Positions 28,701 to 38,200 of a stretch of DNA of 64,000 nucleotides are shown here, one piece after another. The stretch spans positions 400,166 through 464,165 of the forward strand of contig SEMN01000415.1 in the NCBI GenBank assembly GCA_005408345.1, in the 5' to 3' direction. The notes beneath the pieces were generated by a model that saw only the letters and a list, made by a program, of their open reading frames with translations, did no database searches and had not been told where the DNA came from. The translations under genes were made by a program, and so were the position numbers. Numbering within the stretch: the stretch's first letter is position 1; the number at the start of each line of letters is the position of its first letter. The stretch comes from Macquaria australasica. Taxonomy: Eukaryota > Chordata > Actinopteri > Centrarchiformes > Percichthyidae.

Positions 28701-29207
28701 TAGCGAGCTGACCCCCAGCGAGAAGGTGCACCCAAATTATGGAGTTCCTGGCATACTGGTTGTAGTTGAAACAATGACTTAAAGTCCGACTAACGTTAGC
28801 TCAACCGTCAATAACCATTAACTTAGGTGTAGCTGATGCTGACTGACGTGTTAGCTTGCGGTCGTTAGCTCAGTTAGCCCCACAAATGACAGACCGGCCT
28901 CTGCGATGTCTGCATTTTTCACGTTAGCCGCTCACCTTCCTTGATTTATCCCTTGCTCTTTATCGTTGATGGCGGTGGTGTAAATCCGTCTGTATCTTTC
29001 GGCCAGAGCTCGCCCTGAGAGTAGAAGCTGGTACCGAGTCCGACAATCCGACTGGGCCCCGGGTGTCGGACAAGAACCCATTCCCGAACCGATGGTGGAG
29101 AGATCGGCTCCTGCTCCAGAAACGACCCTGACACCCAGCCCCATCGACGGCGATGAGGAGGGCAGGATCCCTCCACCGGCGGCCGCTGCCGCAGCAGCAC
29201 ACATCAT
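17..29207 (-). CDS. mycbp2: mycbp2 (PHR1/Highwire/RPM-1 E3 ubiquitin ligase), 5' part, 33 exons, partial
   Basis: Giant atypical RING-type E3 ligase of neurons. The family controls synapse and axon development by ubiquitylating targets such as DLK, and acts with FBXO45. Only the N-terminal 1,699 residues are in the window; the second and third PHR domains, MYC-binding region and C-terminal RING lie beyond the left edge. I joined 33 exons using acceptor/donor pairs; phases agree at every junction. Visible in order: Ala-rich N-terminus, basic Lys/Arg segment (about 92-116), acidic Ser/Glu stretch (about 160-180), two RCC1-like repeats (about 536-711), a Cys-rich insert (about 735-800), three more RCC1-like repeats (about 900-1080) and the first PHR domain (about 1205-1375). 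The start (Met-Met-Cys) was chosen because the human protein, as I recall it, begins with a similar Met-rich Cys-Ala sequence. An in-frame ATG also exists 46 codons upstream (29345). Identity to the recalled human protein is very high from exon 3 on. Confidence 0.96.
1871..4595 (-). other. mycbp2: mycbp2 exons 23-29: first PHR domain
   Basis: Exons 4423-4595, 3434-3559, 3085-3212, 2539-2630, 2272-2406, 2061-2144 and 1871-1967 (residues 1127-1405). The PHR beta-sandwich core is recognisable: HGGGWGYSAHSVEAIRF, ILLGGLGLFGGRGEYTAKIK and EPVLLQLGWWYVAWARVSG, ending near GQIPQLLYR. Exon 28 is followed by a GC rather than GT donor. The protein is almost identical to the recalled human domain. Confidence 0.95.
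3850..4104. repeat. teleost interspersed repeat with (GAATT)n tail
   Basis: In mycbp2 intron 23. Contains CGAGGTTTCTACCTGTTAAA, AGGGAGTTTTTCCTTGCCAC, TAGTGCTTGCTCATGG and ends GATATGGCGCTATATAAATA followed by GAATTGAATTGAA. This 3' end with a short tandem tail is typical of a retroposed LINE/SINE-type repeat I recall from many fish genomes; the family is not assigned. Confidence 0.75.
4740..6205 (-). other. mycbp2: mycbp2 exons 19-22: RCC1-like repeats 3-5
   Basis: Exons 6086-6205, 5859-5940, 5305-5422 and 4740-5098 (residues 901-1126). Characteristic blade motifs are visible: VSCGFHHSVVLMENGDVYTF, GYGQHGQLGHGD and AGSNHTAVLLMDGQVFTFGS. Exon 22 (359 bp) is the longest exon in the window part of the gene and leads out of the propeller toward the first PHR domain. 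The 2.3-kb intron between exons 18 and 19 has no coding potential that I could support. Confidence 0.94.
6206..8489 (-). other. mycbp2 intron 18: no other feature seen
   Basis: Intron of about 2.3 kb between exons 18 and 19. It is AT-rich with short homopolymers (for example around 7600 and 7650). I see no gene, RNA or recognisable transposon in it. Confidence 0.7.
8490..10104 (-). other. mycbp2: mycbp2 exons 15-18: Cys-rich insert and basic linker
   Basis: Exons 9900-10104, 9508-9653, 8919-9029 and 8490-8594 (residues 712-900). Exons 15-16 encode closely spaced cysteines (CMVCTVCGDCTGYG, CGCGSGESGC, CGCCKAC), a probable metal-binding insert between RCC1-like blades. Exon 17 starts with a Pro-rich Val-Pro-Val-Pro-Pro-Pro-Pro-Gly run, two prolines longer than the human one I recall, followed by an Arg/Glu-rich helix. 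Exon 18 is the most variable exon of this block. Confidence 0.93.
9676..9720. repeat. (AT)n-rich simple repeat
   Basis: Pure A/T tract in mycbp2 intron 15. Confidence 0.85.
10114..10129. repeat. (AC)n microsatellite
   Basis: Eight AC units starting ten bases upstream of mycbp2 exon 15, inside the pyrimidine-tract region on the minus strand (GT-rich in the transcript). Confidence 0.85.
11098..14765 (-). other. mycbp2 introns 9-11
   Basis: Three introns surrounding exons 10 and 11. The 1.36-kb intron 11 (11098-12454) shows nothing I recognise. The 1.9-kb intron 9 (12841-14765) contains a short hairpin repeat at 12961-13096 and otherwise unremarkable sequence. Confidence 0.65.
12961..13096. 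mobile_element. short hairpin, internally deleted TTAAAGGAATAGTTC family, copy 1
   Basis: In mycbp2 intron 9. The two ends (AACAGTTCAAAATTTTGAGA...CTTTCTTGC and GCAAGAAAGCAAATAAGCAT...) are inverted copies of one terminus of the longer elements at 48313 and 53500, joined with almost no body between them. Confidence 0.7.
15884..16324. mobile_element. 441-bp TIR mini-element, CAGTTGCCAGTTTAT family, copy 1
   Basis: In mycbp2 intron 6. Left terminus CAGTTGCCAGTTTATTAGG and the complement of the right terminus CAGTTGCCAGTTTATAAAG form the terminal repeats. Inverted similarity continues inward: AAAGTTATAATGTTCAGTTT and its complement near 16225, and ACAAACTCCATCCTTCAAAA against TTTTGGAGGATGTAGTTTGT. 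It also holds CCTCATTGATATAAATAGGT. No coding capacity. Confidence 0.8.
18502..18519. repeat. (AC)n microsatellite at a splice acceptor
   Basis: Nine AC units immediately upstream (in transcript order) of mycbp2 exon 4. In the transcript it reads as a GT repeat directly before the CAG acceptor, replacing a normal pyrimidine tract. Confidence 0.85.
19279..19297. repeat. (AC)n microsatellite
   Basis: About nine AC units in mycbp2 intron 3. Confidence 0.85.
20660..26995 (-). other. mycbp2 intron 2 (6.3 kb)
   Basis: Largest intron of the window. It is AT-rich with many stops in all frames. The only repeat I can support is a fragment near 21985-22145 related to the element at 15884. No conserved coding exon was found between exons 2 and 3, whose phases join directly (Lys codon to Ala codon). 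Confidence 0.7.
21985..22145. mobile_element. fragment of the CAGTTTAT family
   Basis: In mycbp2 intron 2. Contains TTTTGGGGGCTTTAGTTTGT and CCCTCACTGATATAAATGAG in the same spacing as in the copy at 15884, but both termini are missing or too diverged to see. Confidence 0.5.
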
Positions 29208-29660
29208 CGTTTTCGAGAACAATGCATATATCACACAAAAGATATCACAACCAGACGACAACCAGCCATCAGATGCAATCCACTTGTCGTTAAATCCGCC
29301 GCACGTCACATTATCTGTCCATTCCGAGTAGGAGAAATACCACAATCAGCATCCACGGTCCCCGGTTATTGTAGGCGCAAACTGCAGCGTAGCCGCGGTC
29401 GACTCCGATCCGGCCACAGCGCCAACGCGGTGCTCGTCTCCCGAAAATCGATCGTCTCAAGCCATAACAAAACGTCTTGCCAAATAGCAGAAACGGAGCA
29501 GTTAGTTTCCCAAAACCGCCTCGTCGTGTTTCGGTTTCATTCGTTCCCTGAATATTTCTTGACCCCGGAGAGACAGCACCCTCAGTCGGGCTGCCATCTT
29601 AGCTCCATCATCCCTCCCCTCCCCTCCCCTCCCTGGGTGAGTCTTGCGTCGCTAGCATGC
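29208..29660 (-). promoter_or_regulatory. mycbp2: mycbp2 promoter / 5' UTR, CpG-rich
   Basis: GC- and CpG-rich DNA directly upstream of the mycbp2 start, unlike the AT-rich surroundings. On the minus strand it holds a G-rich run of five G-tracts (29612-29633) next to an AAGATGGC element (29593-29600), a YY1-type motif often placed just inside 5' UTRs of broadly expressed genes. No TATA box is evident. The transcription start cannot be fixed from sequence alone; I infer it lies near 29.5-29.6 kb. Confidence 0.6.
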
Positions 29661-32600
29661 CGGGATATTTTCATACGACTAAAACCGGGCGATGCTATCA
29701 TTGATTTATTCGAACAATTACGTCCGTGTACAAAATTATTCTGATGTATAGTTAATTTTTTTTAAACACAAATCGACACCTGCGGACGTGAAATATAGAA
29801 CCACAATATGCTATTCTGCACATGTGCACAGATGGAATCTGGACATTTAATTTGCAGAGGTCCATCCAGGGCCCCTCCCAGTTTAATCTAAAATTGGCAC
29901 ACTGAGAAACTTTTAAAAGCGATTAAATTCTTTGTGAAGCTCCAGTTTGACCTTTAAAAACAGTGTTGCATTATGTTAAGACGGCTTTGATTTTATAGTC
30001 CATAATTTATTCTCTGCTATATAAATAGCAGCTGGAATAATGTTCAGTGTTAGTATTGTACTTCCCTTTTCAGTGACCACTAACTGTGAAATTATGCCAT
30101 TTGATCTCAAATGTGCCTTCTTAAACAACTCATTCATTTGCACAAGGATCACAGCCATCCTTTGATTAAATCTTAGTTGTACAGTAGTCTTCTTCGCTGA
30201 GCAGTAGTCTAGTTGAGAGGCCTATGTCGCTCTGTCTACCTACATCAAAAGATGCACCTTTTGATGAATATAGATGATGTGGCTCACACTTGAGATAGCA
30301 GATCTACCAATCAAATTGCATGGGAATACTGAAGTGTCTCAGTAATGCAACAAGCAGATTATGATGATTGTAATACATGGATTTTCACCTTCTGACAGGG
30401 GCGACGCAAGGGAGCAGGAGGAGCAGGAATACTGCAGCGGGGGAAACTGGGAGACACTGTGTTGGGTAACATCACAATGACAGTAAAGGCCAAAACACAC
30501 TGCAATGCAAAGGTGGACACAGAAAACAGGTGCAGGCAGTGCGTAGTTCACAGAAATGTACATAATATGTCACTTATACAGGAATGTACATGTGTGGACA
30601 TATATTTAAATGCTCCATTCAACTGAATCTCTCTATTGTCAAAGTTAAGTTAATGTATGTAGGTGTAGATGTGCATGTATATTTATTGAGGGAGAGAGAG
30701 GGAGAGAGATTTACACAGGCCCTAGTGGTGCTTTATTGGCTGCGAGGCATTGCAATGGCCCAATGACAAGAGAGGGGTCGGTCTACAGTCTCTTCTCATA
30801 GCAACCCAGGAAGCATTCGGACATTATCATGCGCAGAATCAGAGTGCCAGTGTGTATCAGTGATGACAGCTGACTCTTACAAGAAGAATTTATCAACATA
30901 AAACTGAGGGATTGTCCTATTAGGATTTCAGTATGAAATATTGGAAGTGAAATGCAGCTCAGTTGAGGTGTGTTCACAATCTGCTGACATTTGTTGGCCC
31001 CTCCTTTACTAGTGGTCTTTATAGGTAGGAGGTTATAAAAAGAGAATGTTTGGGCTTTGAATTGTGTAACCTGAAGATGCAGCCACATCCAGAGGCTGCT
31101 CATTTAACCCCTGGTTGTCTCAGCTCTGTCCTGTTGGAACAAATGGAGGGAGGAAGGGTGGGATATCTGGGCCAAGATGATGCCATAGGTCAGGCAAGGG
31201 TGTCACAAGCATGAGCTGAACTGGCAGAGATGAAATCTAGTTGGTACACACATATCCAGTTACTGGGCTTGGGGTAAAAAGCCTAGATTGGAATGACATG
31301 AAAGTGAGTTGTCTTAATGTGCTTCAGTTCAGAAATATTGGAGCGGTGATGTTTATAACTAAGAAGAATGTTTTGTGTATTTCTCTGTGGAAATGAAATA
31401 TGCATACTTTCTAAAGCTCTATGCCTTTTTTTTGTTGTTGTATCTTGACTTTCATACTATCTCTTTCAGTCACCACAATAGAACAGGTCACACTCCTTTC
31501 TGCTGCTTTGACAAACTGAGTGTAAAGTCATCAGGACGTGTATCGCCTTGGGCAACTTGTTATATGTATTTATTTTAACAGAGTTGCACAACCAGTATTG
31601 TCATTTCCATCGTTATAGCTCTAGTACCACCCAGTGTTAGTCATTTCCACTCGAATTTATGCATCCATAAAGAGGGCAGGAGATTATTGTTGACTGCAGT
31701 TCATGACTTACCAGCTGTTTCTTAATGACAAGGATACCAAAATGCAAAATGTGAGCTTGATTTTGGTTATTTTGTGACTTAAAGTTCATTTCTATTACTT
31801 AAATTAGCTGCGTATGTTGCTAGCTCAGAGCGAAGTGAAGGTGATATTCGACCGTGCTGGTTGATACACATATGTCTTTCTATTAAAAATTAGCCTCAGC
31901 CCGCTGACACGTAGCATAGTAGTTTGGTCATTGCAGTAGAATAGTCTGCATTCCTTTGGTGCTGCCACTGTAACTAGGAGGGGTTCACCTCTCAGTATCA
32001 TGCTGTCACACCCCTGCGTGCTATGCACTTTTCATACCTTTGATCATCACATGGCACTCCCAATAATGAAGCTCACAGTCGCAGACAGTATGACATTTAT
32101 AGATCAAGTCTGATTGTCACTTAAGTTTTATGTGTAGGCTACTCCTGATGATTTACTTCTAAGGATCAAGGAACCCTATCTCCTATAACTGTCATGAAGC
32201 AACTCCCTTTGGATGGCACTACAGATGGCTTGGTCTTCTTAATCAATATGATCATATATGATATTAATTGCCATGTAGTAGAGGTTTCATTCAAAGTTTC
32301 AGAGCTTAAGGCTCTGGTGAAACCTGCTCAGGCATCAGTAGCCACTTGTGTGATATGTGTGTGCCCATCTTGATGTTTAAGGTGAAGGTGTATTACTCAT
32401 CTCAGATATTTATCGGACCTCAGCAAGTGACGATAAATCCTATAGCCTGAGACTGAAAATGAAAAAAGCTGAAACCACCTTACAGTCCAGTACTTTTACT
32501 TGCAAGTGCAAAGTCCACTGTCAGCCAGGTATTGTATTAAAAAGTCAACAAGATATTAAAACACAGTCATAATGCAGGGTAATACTTTGGAGGGGGCCTG

Positions 32601-32990
32601 TTTCTCATGTTAAGTTCAAAGTGGCAAGTCAGTCTTTATTCTAGACCAAAGATCAATATATATATTATAGTTCTGCTCGCATTATGTCACAGTTAATATG
32701 GATACAATCTTTCAAATAGGAAATTACTATTTAATAGTGTCTCCATTAAATCATATTCCATTAAGTTCAGGGCTATTGTAGGTTAACGAAAAACAAAATC
32801 CTACACCCATTTTGCTTCCGTGACACATATGGTAAGTTGAATTGCAGGTCCTTCAGCACTCCACCCCATTCCACTTTTTTTTCAACCTACAAACAAAAAG
32901 CAGAGCAATTAATAAGGTAGAAATGGTGATGACGGAAAGAGAAAAATCTAGAGAGAGAGAGAGAGAGAGTATTCTTTGATTGTTGTTTGA
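29661..32990. other. mycbp2-scel intergenic region
   Basis: About 3.3 kb between the divergent mycbp2 and scel genes. It is AT-rich with a short GA-rich tract (30690-30711). No reading frame with codon-like structure, RNA gene or recognised repeat was identified. Regulatory elements are likely but cannot be named from one sequence. Confidence 0.6.
32951..32969. repeat. (GA)n microsatellite
   Basis: About nine GA units just upstream of the putative scel promoter. Confidence 0.9.
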
Positions 32991-33123
32991 AACCACACCC
33001 TTGGGTGGCCTTGCAATCTCCTCCCTTAAGGTTAAAAGCAGAAGGAATGACAAGGGTGTGATTTCAAACTGTGAAGTAAAAGACAGGTGTTGAGACCTGA
33101 GCTTGAGCGAGAGTTGACTTAAG
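32990..33123 (+). promoter_or_regulatory. scel: putative scel promoter and noncoding first exon
   Basis: scel coding exon 1 is preceded by an acceptor (34801-34802), so a noncoding exon must lie upstream. The best candidate ends at 33123 with AAG followed by the donor GTATGT. It is preceded by a CACCC box (32993-33000, KLF-type), a TTGCAATC C/EBP-like site (33011-33018) and a weak TATA-like TTAAAA (33032-33037). KLF and C/EBP factors are known epidermal regulators, which fits sciellin. The assignment is an inference; other upstream exons are possible. Confidence 0.4.
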
Positions 33124-33591
33124 GTATGTACCCCGTCTAATTCCAAATCCTTTGCAGGTTTCCAGTTTACACTAATGTTTTTGTGTAATGATATTTCAGA
33201 CTTACATTTAAAAGAAAAATAACCAAATTTAATGATTTTATGTGTGATTTTATGAGTTCTTTGAAGATGTTTTGCACTAAGATGCAGTGGTCCTGGAAAA
33301 ATAGAAACAAAAGCGTTATGATTATGTAATGATGTACTTTTTAAGTGACCTTACTGTGAGTGTGTGTCTTAATGATATATTGATTCACTGTAGACAAGGA
33401 TACATCACACACACATACACACACTCTCAAGCTTGCTGTTAACTTTTATTGCCTAACATGAACCTTTTACCTCGAACACTGCAAACATTAATGATTTGCG
33501 TTTTTAAAGTGCTAATCTGTTCAGTTGGAACAGCACTTTCTGCCCTGTTAGAGTTTTCAGTCCAGGCTGTCAAACTACATTAAGATCACTG

Positions 33592-34021
33592 ATCTGATCT
33601 GCTGCATTATATTATATGGTAATAAAATATTTAAAGCGTCCTGTAGAAATACAAATAAGAACTGATTTCAGCACCAGTGTGTTATTGGACTGTACATTTG
33701 GATTATTACTGTATAATCCCCAAGAGCAAAGTTTTAAAACTTCCAGTTTTACAAGGCTCAAAAACATGTAGACTCAAGCAAGAAATTCTGAGTGTTGACC
33801 ATTGTCAAAAATAAACTTTTTTTAAATTTTAAGATAGATTAAGTAGAATTTTTTGCTTGAGTTTTTGAGCCTTGTAAAACTGGAAGTTTTAAAACTTTGC
33901 TTTTGGGGATTATACAGTAATAATCCAAATAGTCCAATAACACACCGGTGCTGAAATCTATAGGATGTTATATTATATTTTATATTTTATTACCATATAA
34001 TATAATGCAGCAGATCAGATT
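33592..34021. mobile_element. 430-bp near-perfect inverted repeat (hairpin MITE-like)
   Basis: The left arm from 33592 and the right arm ending at 34021 are reverse complements over most of their length. Examples: TCTGATCTGCTGCATTATAT at the left and its complement at the right end, and the shared inner blocks TTATTACTGTATAATCCCC and TTTACAAGGCTCAAAAAC. The loop is only a few tens of bp near 33790-33845. The arms carry small indels. It lies in the putative first intron of scel. It has no coding capacity, so it resembles a foldback/MITE element; the family is not identified. Confidence 0.8.
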
Positions 34022-34815
34022 AGAACACTCCCAACAATTCATAAAAGCTCCAAGGCACGTTCTATTTTAGCTCTTTACCTCAAGACCTCTGTTACCTGTC
34101 AAACTACTTCACACAAGCCAAAATAATACAGACAACCCCAACACTAAACACTCTGTTTTTGGATTAATAGCACTCATCAGACAGTAGACTGTGTGACTGA
34201 TAATTGGACAAATGTTGCATTTACAGTTATAACTTCCCTCACAGCTGTAGATGTCTGCCTTAAGGTTTCTGATATGGAAGCGCTTGCTCCGGAGCGTACA
34301 CATAGTTGAAAGTGCACAATCTTTATCATCAATAGCTAATGGCATGTCACCTTTACGCCCCTCTGTTTTGCTGACAATGGTGTGTTTGGAGAAGGTGTGT
34401 TATGGAGGGTGGGTGTGTCTTCATGTGGGTACAGATCAAGACAAACCAGTTTAGGGCTTAATCAGTGAGTCTGGGGTTGAACAGAACTTTAGATGATGTA
34501 TGTCAGACACAGTGACAAACCCAGCAGGACATGTTCACAAAACCAACCTGATGAGAAAGTGCTTATGAGGAGAAAACATAACGCAAATATACTGTAGACA
34601 ACAAGCACTGACTCCTAAGCTTTCTGAGTTCAGTTCAAATGTGCTGAGTTGAGTTTACACATGTACTTATCTGAGGTTAAACTTCAACACAGAACATGCA
34701 CTGTATATGAAAGGTCTCAGCCCACAGTACCACCTAGTGGCTAATGTACTGTAGTTTCATTATGTGATAATGAATTCCCTTATTGTTCTTTCTCGCTTAC
34801 AGTTGAAGTTACAAA

Positions 34816-35196
34816 ATGAGCAAGTATACATCCCAGGCATGTAAGTACTGAGAAATATCACATGATAAAATACCCAAAACAATGAAATTCCATGTAGTGC
34901 CGATGCTTTAGAAATAATATTCAAAGGTTAAATTTGTCACATGATGCTCATACAAGTTAATAATACTTATAATAGACTGCATATATTAATATATGTTTAC
35001 ATTTCTTTTTTTATCTCTAATTCTCATTTAAACTTTTATACTAATCATTATTATTTATCGCACACTAGTCTTTTAGCACAGCCTTAAGAGTTTGTCACCC
35101 TGCATTTCACTGCACATATTGTTTGAACAGGTGACAAATGAAATCTTTTATTTTTTTGAATGTGCGCAGCAATTTGCAGGATGGCATATCAATCAG

Positions 35197-35228
<32 letters not shown>

Positions 35229-38200
35229 GTGAACTTTATTTTTATAGCACCTATAGCAAGTGCTTTACAGATGACTGAACAAGCTGATAATGAGACAGTA
35301 AAAATGTAAACATTTAAACAATATGAGACTGATGCACGTGAGAAATATATGCAATATAATTATTAAAATGTATTTCAGCCCAGTGTATTGGTGGGCCATG
35401 AGATTTTTCAGTGTATAAAAATGTAAAAATGTACAAACTAAACAGTAAAATTTTGTTGAGGCTCAGGTGCAATTATTATTACATTATTACAGTATTAAAT
35501 CCTAATTGTTCACAATTGCAATACATCCATTTAGCTATTCTTGTTATCCACAAACATTTAGCTAATTGTAGGAGCAGAGCCACATTTTAATTACTACAAA
35601 TTTAATAGTCTCTATTGTATTAAATTAAGTCAATATAAGTCTTCACTTAAGTTTTCCTTGTCTTGTGTTTGCAGCAAAGAGCGCCTCCTCTCTCCTGAAA
35701 GACAACAGCTGGATCAAAAAAGTGGATGATGAGGATGAAGACGTCGAGTAAGTCATGTAAACATGATGGCTGAAACACAGATACAATATTCCACACTGGC
35801 AAATGGGCCTACACACACCCACACACACACACACACACACACCTAGGGAATGGCAGAACTATTGGGTGTGACTTGTAGTTCATATCTGAGTTTACATTCA
35901 TCTTTAAAACAAGCCTCCTTCTGCATTCCTTTTGCAAGTCACAGTGTTGAGTCATCTCTGGTGGTACGAGTCGATTCATTTTATTATCCTTTTTTCTCTC
36001 CTTTAGCCAAGACCCAAACTTTGGCAGATCTGTTCTTGGCCGGTACAGATCCAGTGAAACACTTGATGGGTAAAACAAAAGTTTCAGCTTTTCCTCAAAT
36101 AAAGGACACAATAATGGGAAACTATAGTGTAAATAATCATTTCAGTCATGTATCCTTTTACTTTGTCTGTTGCTCATAGTTCAGAGGCTGAAGACACAAA
36201 AACCACCAAATCTATAAGCACATCAACATCTGTGCAGGCTCTCACCAAGAGGTATAATTTTTATAAACATTCAGGTATCTTTTTATGATACTGATGCTCG
36301 AATGTGTTTAGTTTTAAGCAGTTAGCAGTTGTAAAAAAAAAAACTTGAATGAGCAGATTGTGACAAGTACCTTTGATTGGGATTTCTGTCTTTTTCTTGC
36401 AGATTCAGCGGAAGTCAGGATGAGCTGAGAAGCAGGTTGGTACAGTATTTATACAGTATTATAGTTTTTTTACTCTGCAGACACACAGTACAGCACTGTA
36501 ATTATTTTGCCTGTTAATTTTTGCTGCAATCCTTCATACAAGTCAAGACACAACTAACTATAACCACAACTGTGGCATATTGATGCTTCTCTTCTACTGA
36601 CAGCACCCTCCCTTCCAGCAAGACTACATCCTCCTACACCAAAACGTAAATTCCCATAATGACACAACTAATGGTACAATATCTAGTGATTTTTTTAAGG
36701 AAATCATCTGAATAATCTGCTTCTTTGTTGCAGCACATATTCAACCCTGAATTCTGATTCTCCCAACACGTATGTAAAGCTCCGGTCTATTACACACAGT
36801 GCAAAAATCAACAGAGAAACAATAAATATAATGTCTAATTTTGTATTTATTGTGTCACTACAGCATCACCACATCCAAGACTACCGTCATAGAGGAACCT
36901 AAAACAGGGTACACAACTAATACTTGCAACAAACCAACAAGGAAAAATATTACGCTGAAGCATTTTGTAAAGTTGTTTTGTATTACTCCTCCTTTAGCAC
37001 CAAAACCACTACGGTCACCAAGGACGGCAAAACCACCACGGAGACCATCATCACCACCACCCAGAGTGTTAGGTAGAGAATATTACAGCATGAATACGTG
37101 TCCTCTTATCACACCTTAAGTCTGTGTCAGTTTAATGACAACTGAGTTTTCGTGCAGATCCCCTGTGTTGAAAAGTCCCACCAAGACGGAGACGTTCACT
37201 GAGCGGGTCAAGTCTTCAAGCAAAGGGTAAAAATATACTGCTGTATTAATCAGTGGTGGAAGAAGTACTCAGATCCTTTACTAAGTAAAAGTACCAGTAT
37301 AAAAATGTAAAAATACTCCATTACAAAAACAAAGTCATCATCAGCGAAATGTATTTTAAGTATTAAAAGTAAAAGTAGTCGTTCTGCAGGAAAATGGCCC
37401 CTGTGAGTGTTTTATTATTATACTGATTCTCAGTATCATTTCAGGTCTGCTTACATGTAAATACATCGACAATATTGATCCAATATTATAATAATATAAC
37501 ATTCTGTATAGTGAGTACTTCTACTTTTGAAACTTAAAGTACATGTTTTGCCAATACTTCTTTACATTTACTTAATGTAAAAGTTTGAAGGTAGGTCTTT
37601 TACTTGTGGTGGAGTATTTTCATGCTGTGTTATTGCTGCTTTTACTTAAGCAAAGTATCCAAATACTTCTTCCACCACTCATCAATGCATAAGCAGCATT
37701 TTACTGTTGTACTTGGTCAAAGTGGAGTTAGTTTTAACTACTTTAAATACCGTTAGTACAGTAGTTGAGTCCAGTGGTTCCAAATCTGAGGATTCATGTG
37801 ATGATTAATGTGGTAGGGATAAAAATATAATGTTCTGCTGCACAACTTCATATTCCTTATTGGCTTTTTTGAGAAATATAGGATATTTTGACCTTTTTGG
37901 GCCTCTGACAGTTTAAATGAATTTAAATGAAACCATCTGAGAAGTTTATTTAATTTATAGACATCTTAAATGTGACAAGGGGTCCCAAGTACAGTAGACA
38001 CTGACAATCTTAATATGAAAAGTAACTAGTAACTGTAGCTACCAGATACATGTAATGGAATAAAAAGTACAATATTTTTACTCTGAAATGCAAAGGAGTA
38101 GAAGTATAAAGTAGCAGAAAATGGAAATAGTACTGTACCTCAAAAGTTTTGACTAAATTTACTTAGTTACTTTCCACCACTGCTACCAGTTTTAAAATGC

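Larger units (their letters stand above)
17444..29207 (-). other. mycbp2: mycbp2 exons 1-5: N-terminal region
   Basis: Coding exons on the minus strand: 28936-29207, 26996-27071, 20444-20659, 18345-18498 and 17877-18073. They encode residues 1-305: a poly-Ala/Gly-rich start, a basic run of Lys/Arg repeats in exon 2 that could be a nuclear-localisation or nucleic-acid-binding patch, an acidic Asp/Ser/Glu tract in exon 3 and conserved helical sequence in exons 4-5. Introns 1 to 3 are the largest here (about 1.9, 6.3 and 1.9 kb). The first two exons are the most diverged from the mammalian protein. Confidence 0.93.
34816..37226 (+). other. scel: scel exons 1-10
   Basis: Coding exons 34816-34840, 35675-35747, 36007-36069, 36180-36251, 36403-36435, 36604-36645, 36734-36769, 36864-36908, 36998-37072 and 37158-37226. 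Exons 2-3 hold the conserved N-terminal signature. Exons 4-10 encode Thr/Ser/Lys-rich sequence (for example TKTTTVTKDGKTTTETIITT in exon 9). From exon 3 on every exon is a multiple of three in length and starts and ends in phase 2. Confidence 0.9.

Noticed and set aside
29205..29345. Longer mycbp2 N-terminus starting at 29345
   Set aside because: The frame is open 46 codons farther upstream, but those residues look unlike any MYCBP2 N-terminus I recall and the Met-Met-Cys start fits the family better.
35809..36179. Open frames on both strands around the AC microsatellite in scel
   Set aside because: The simple repeat and intron sequence keep frames open by chance; only exon 3 at 36007-36069 is real.
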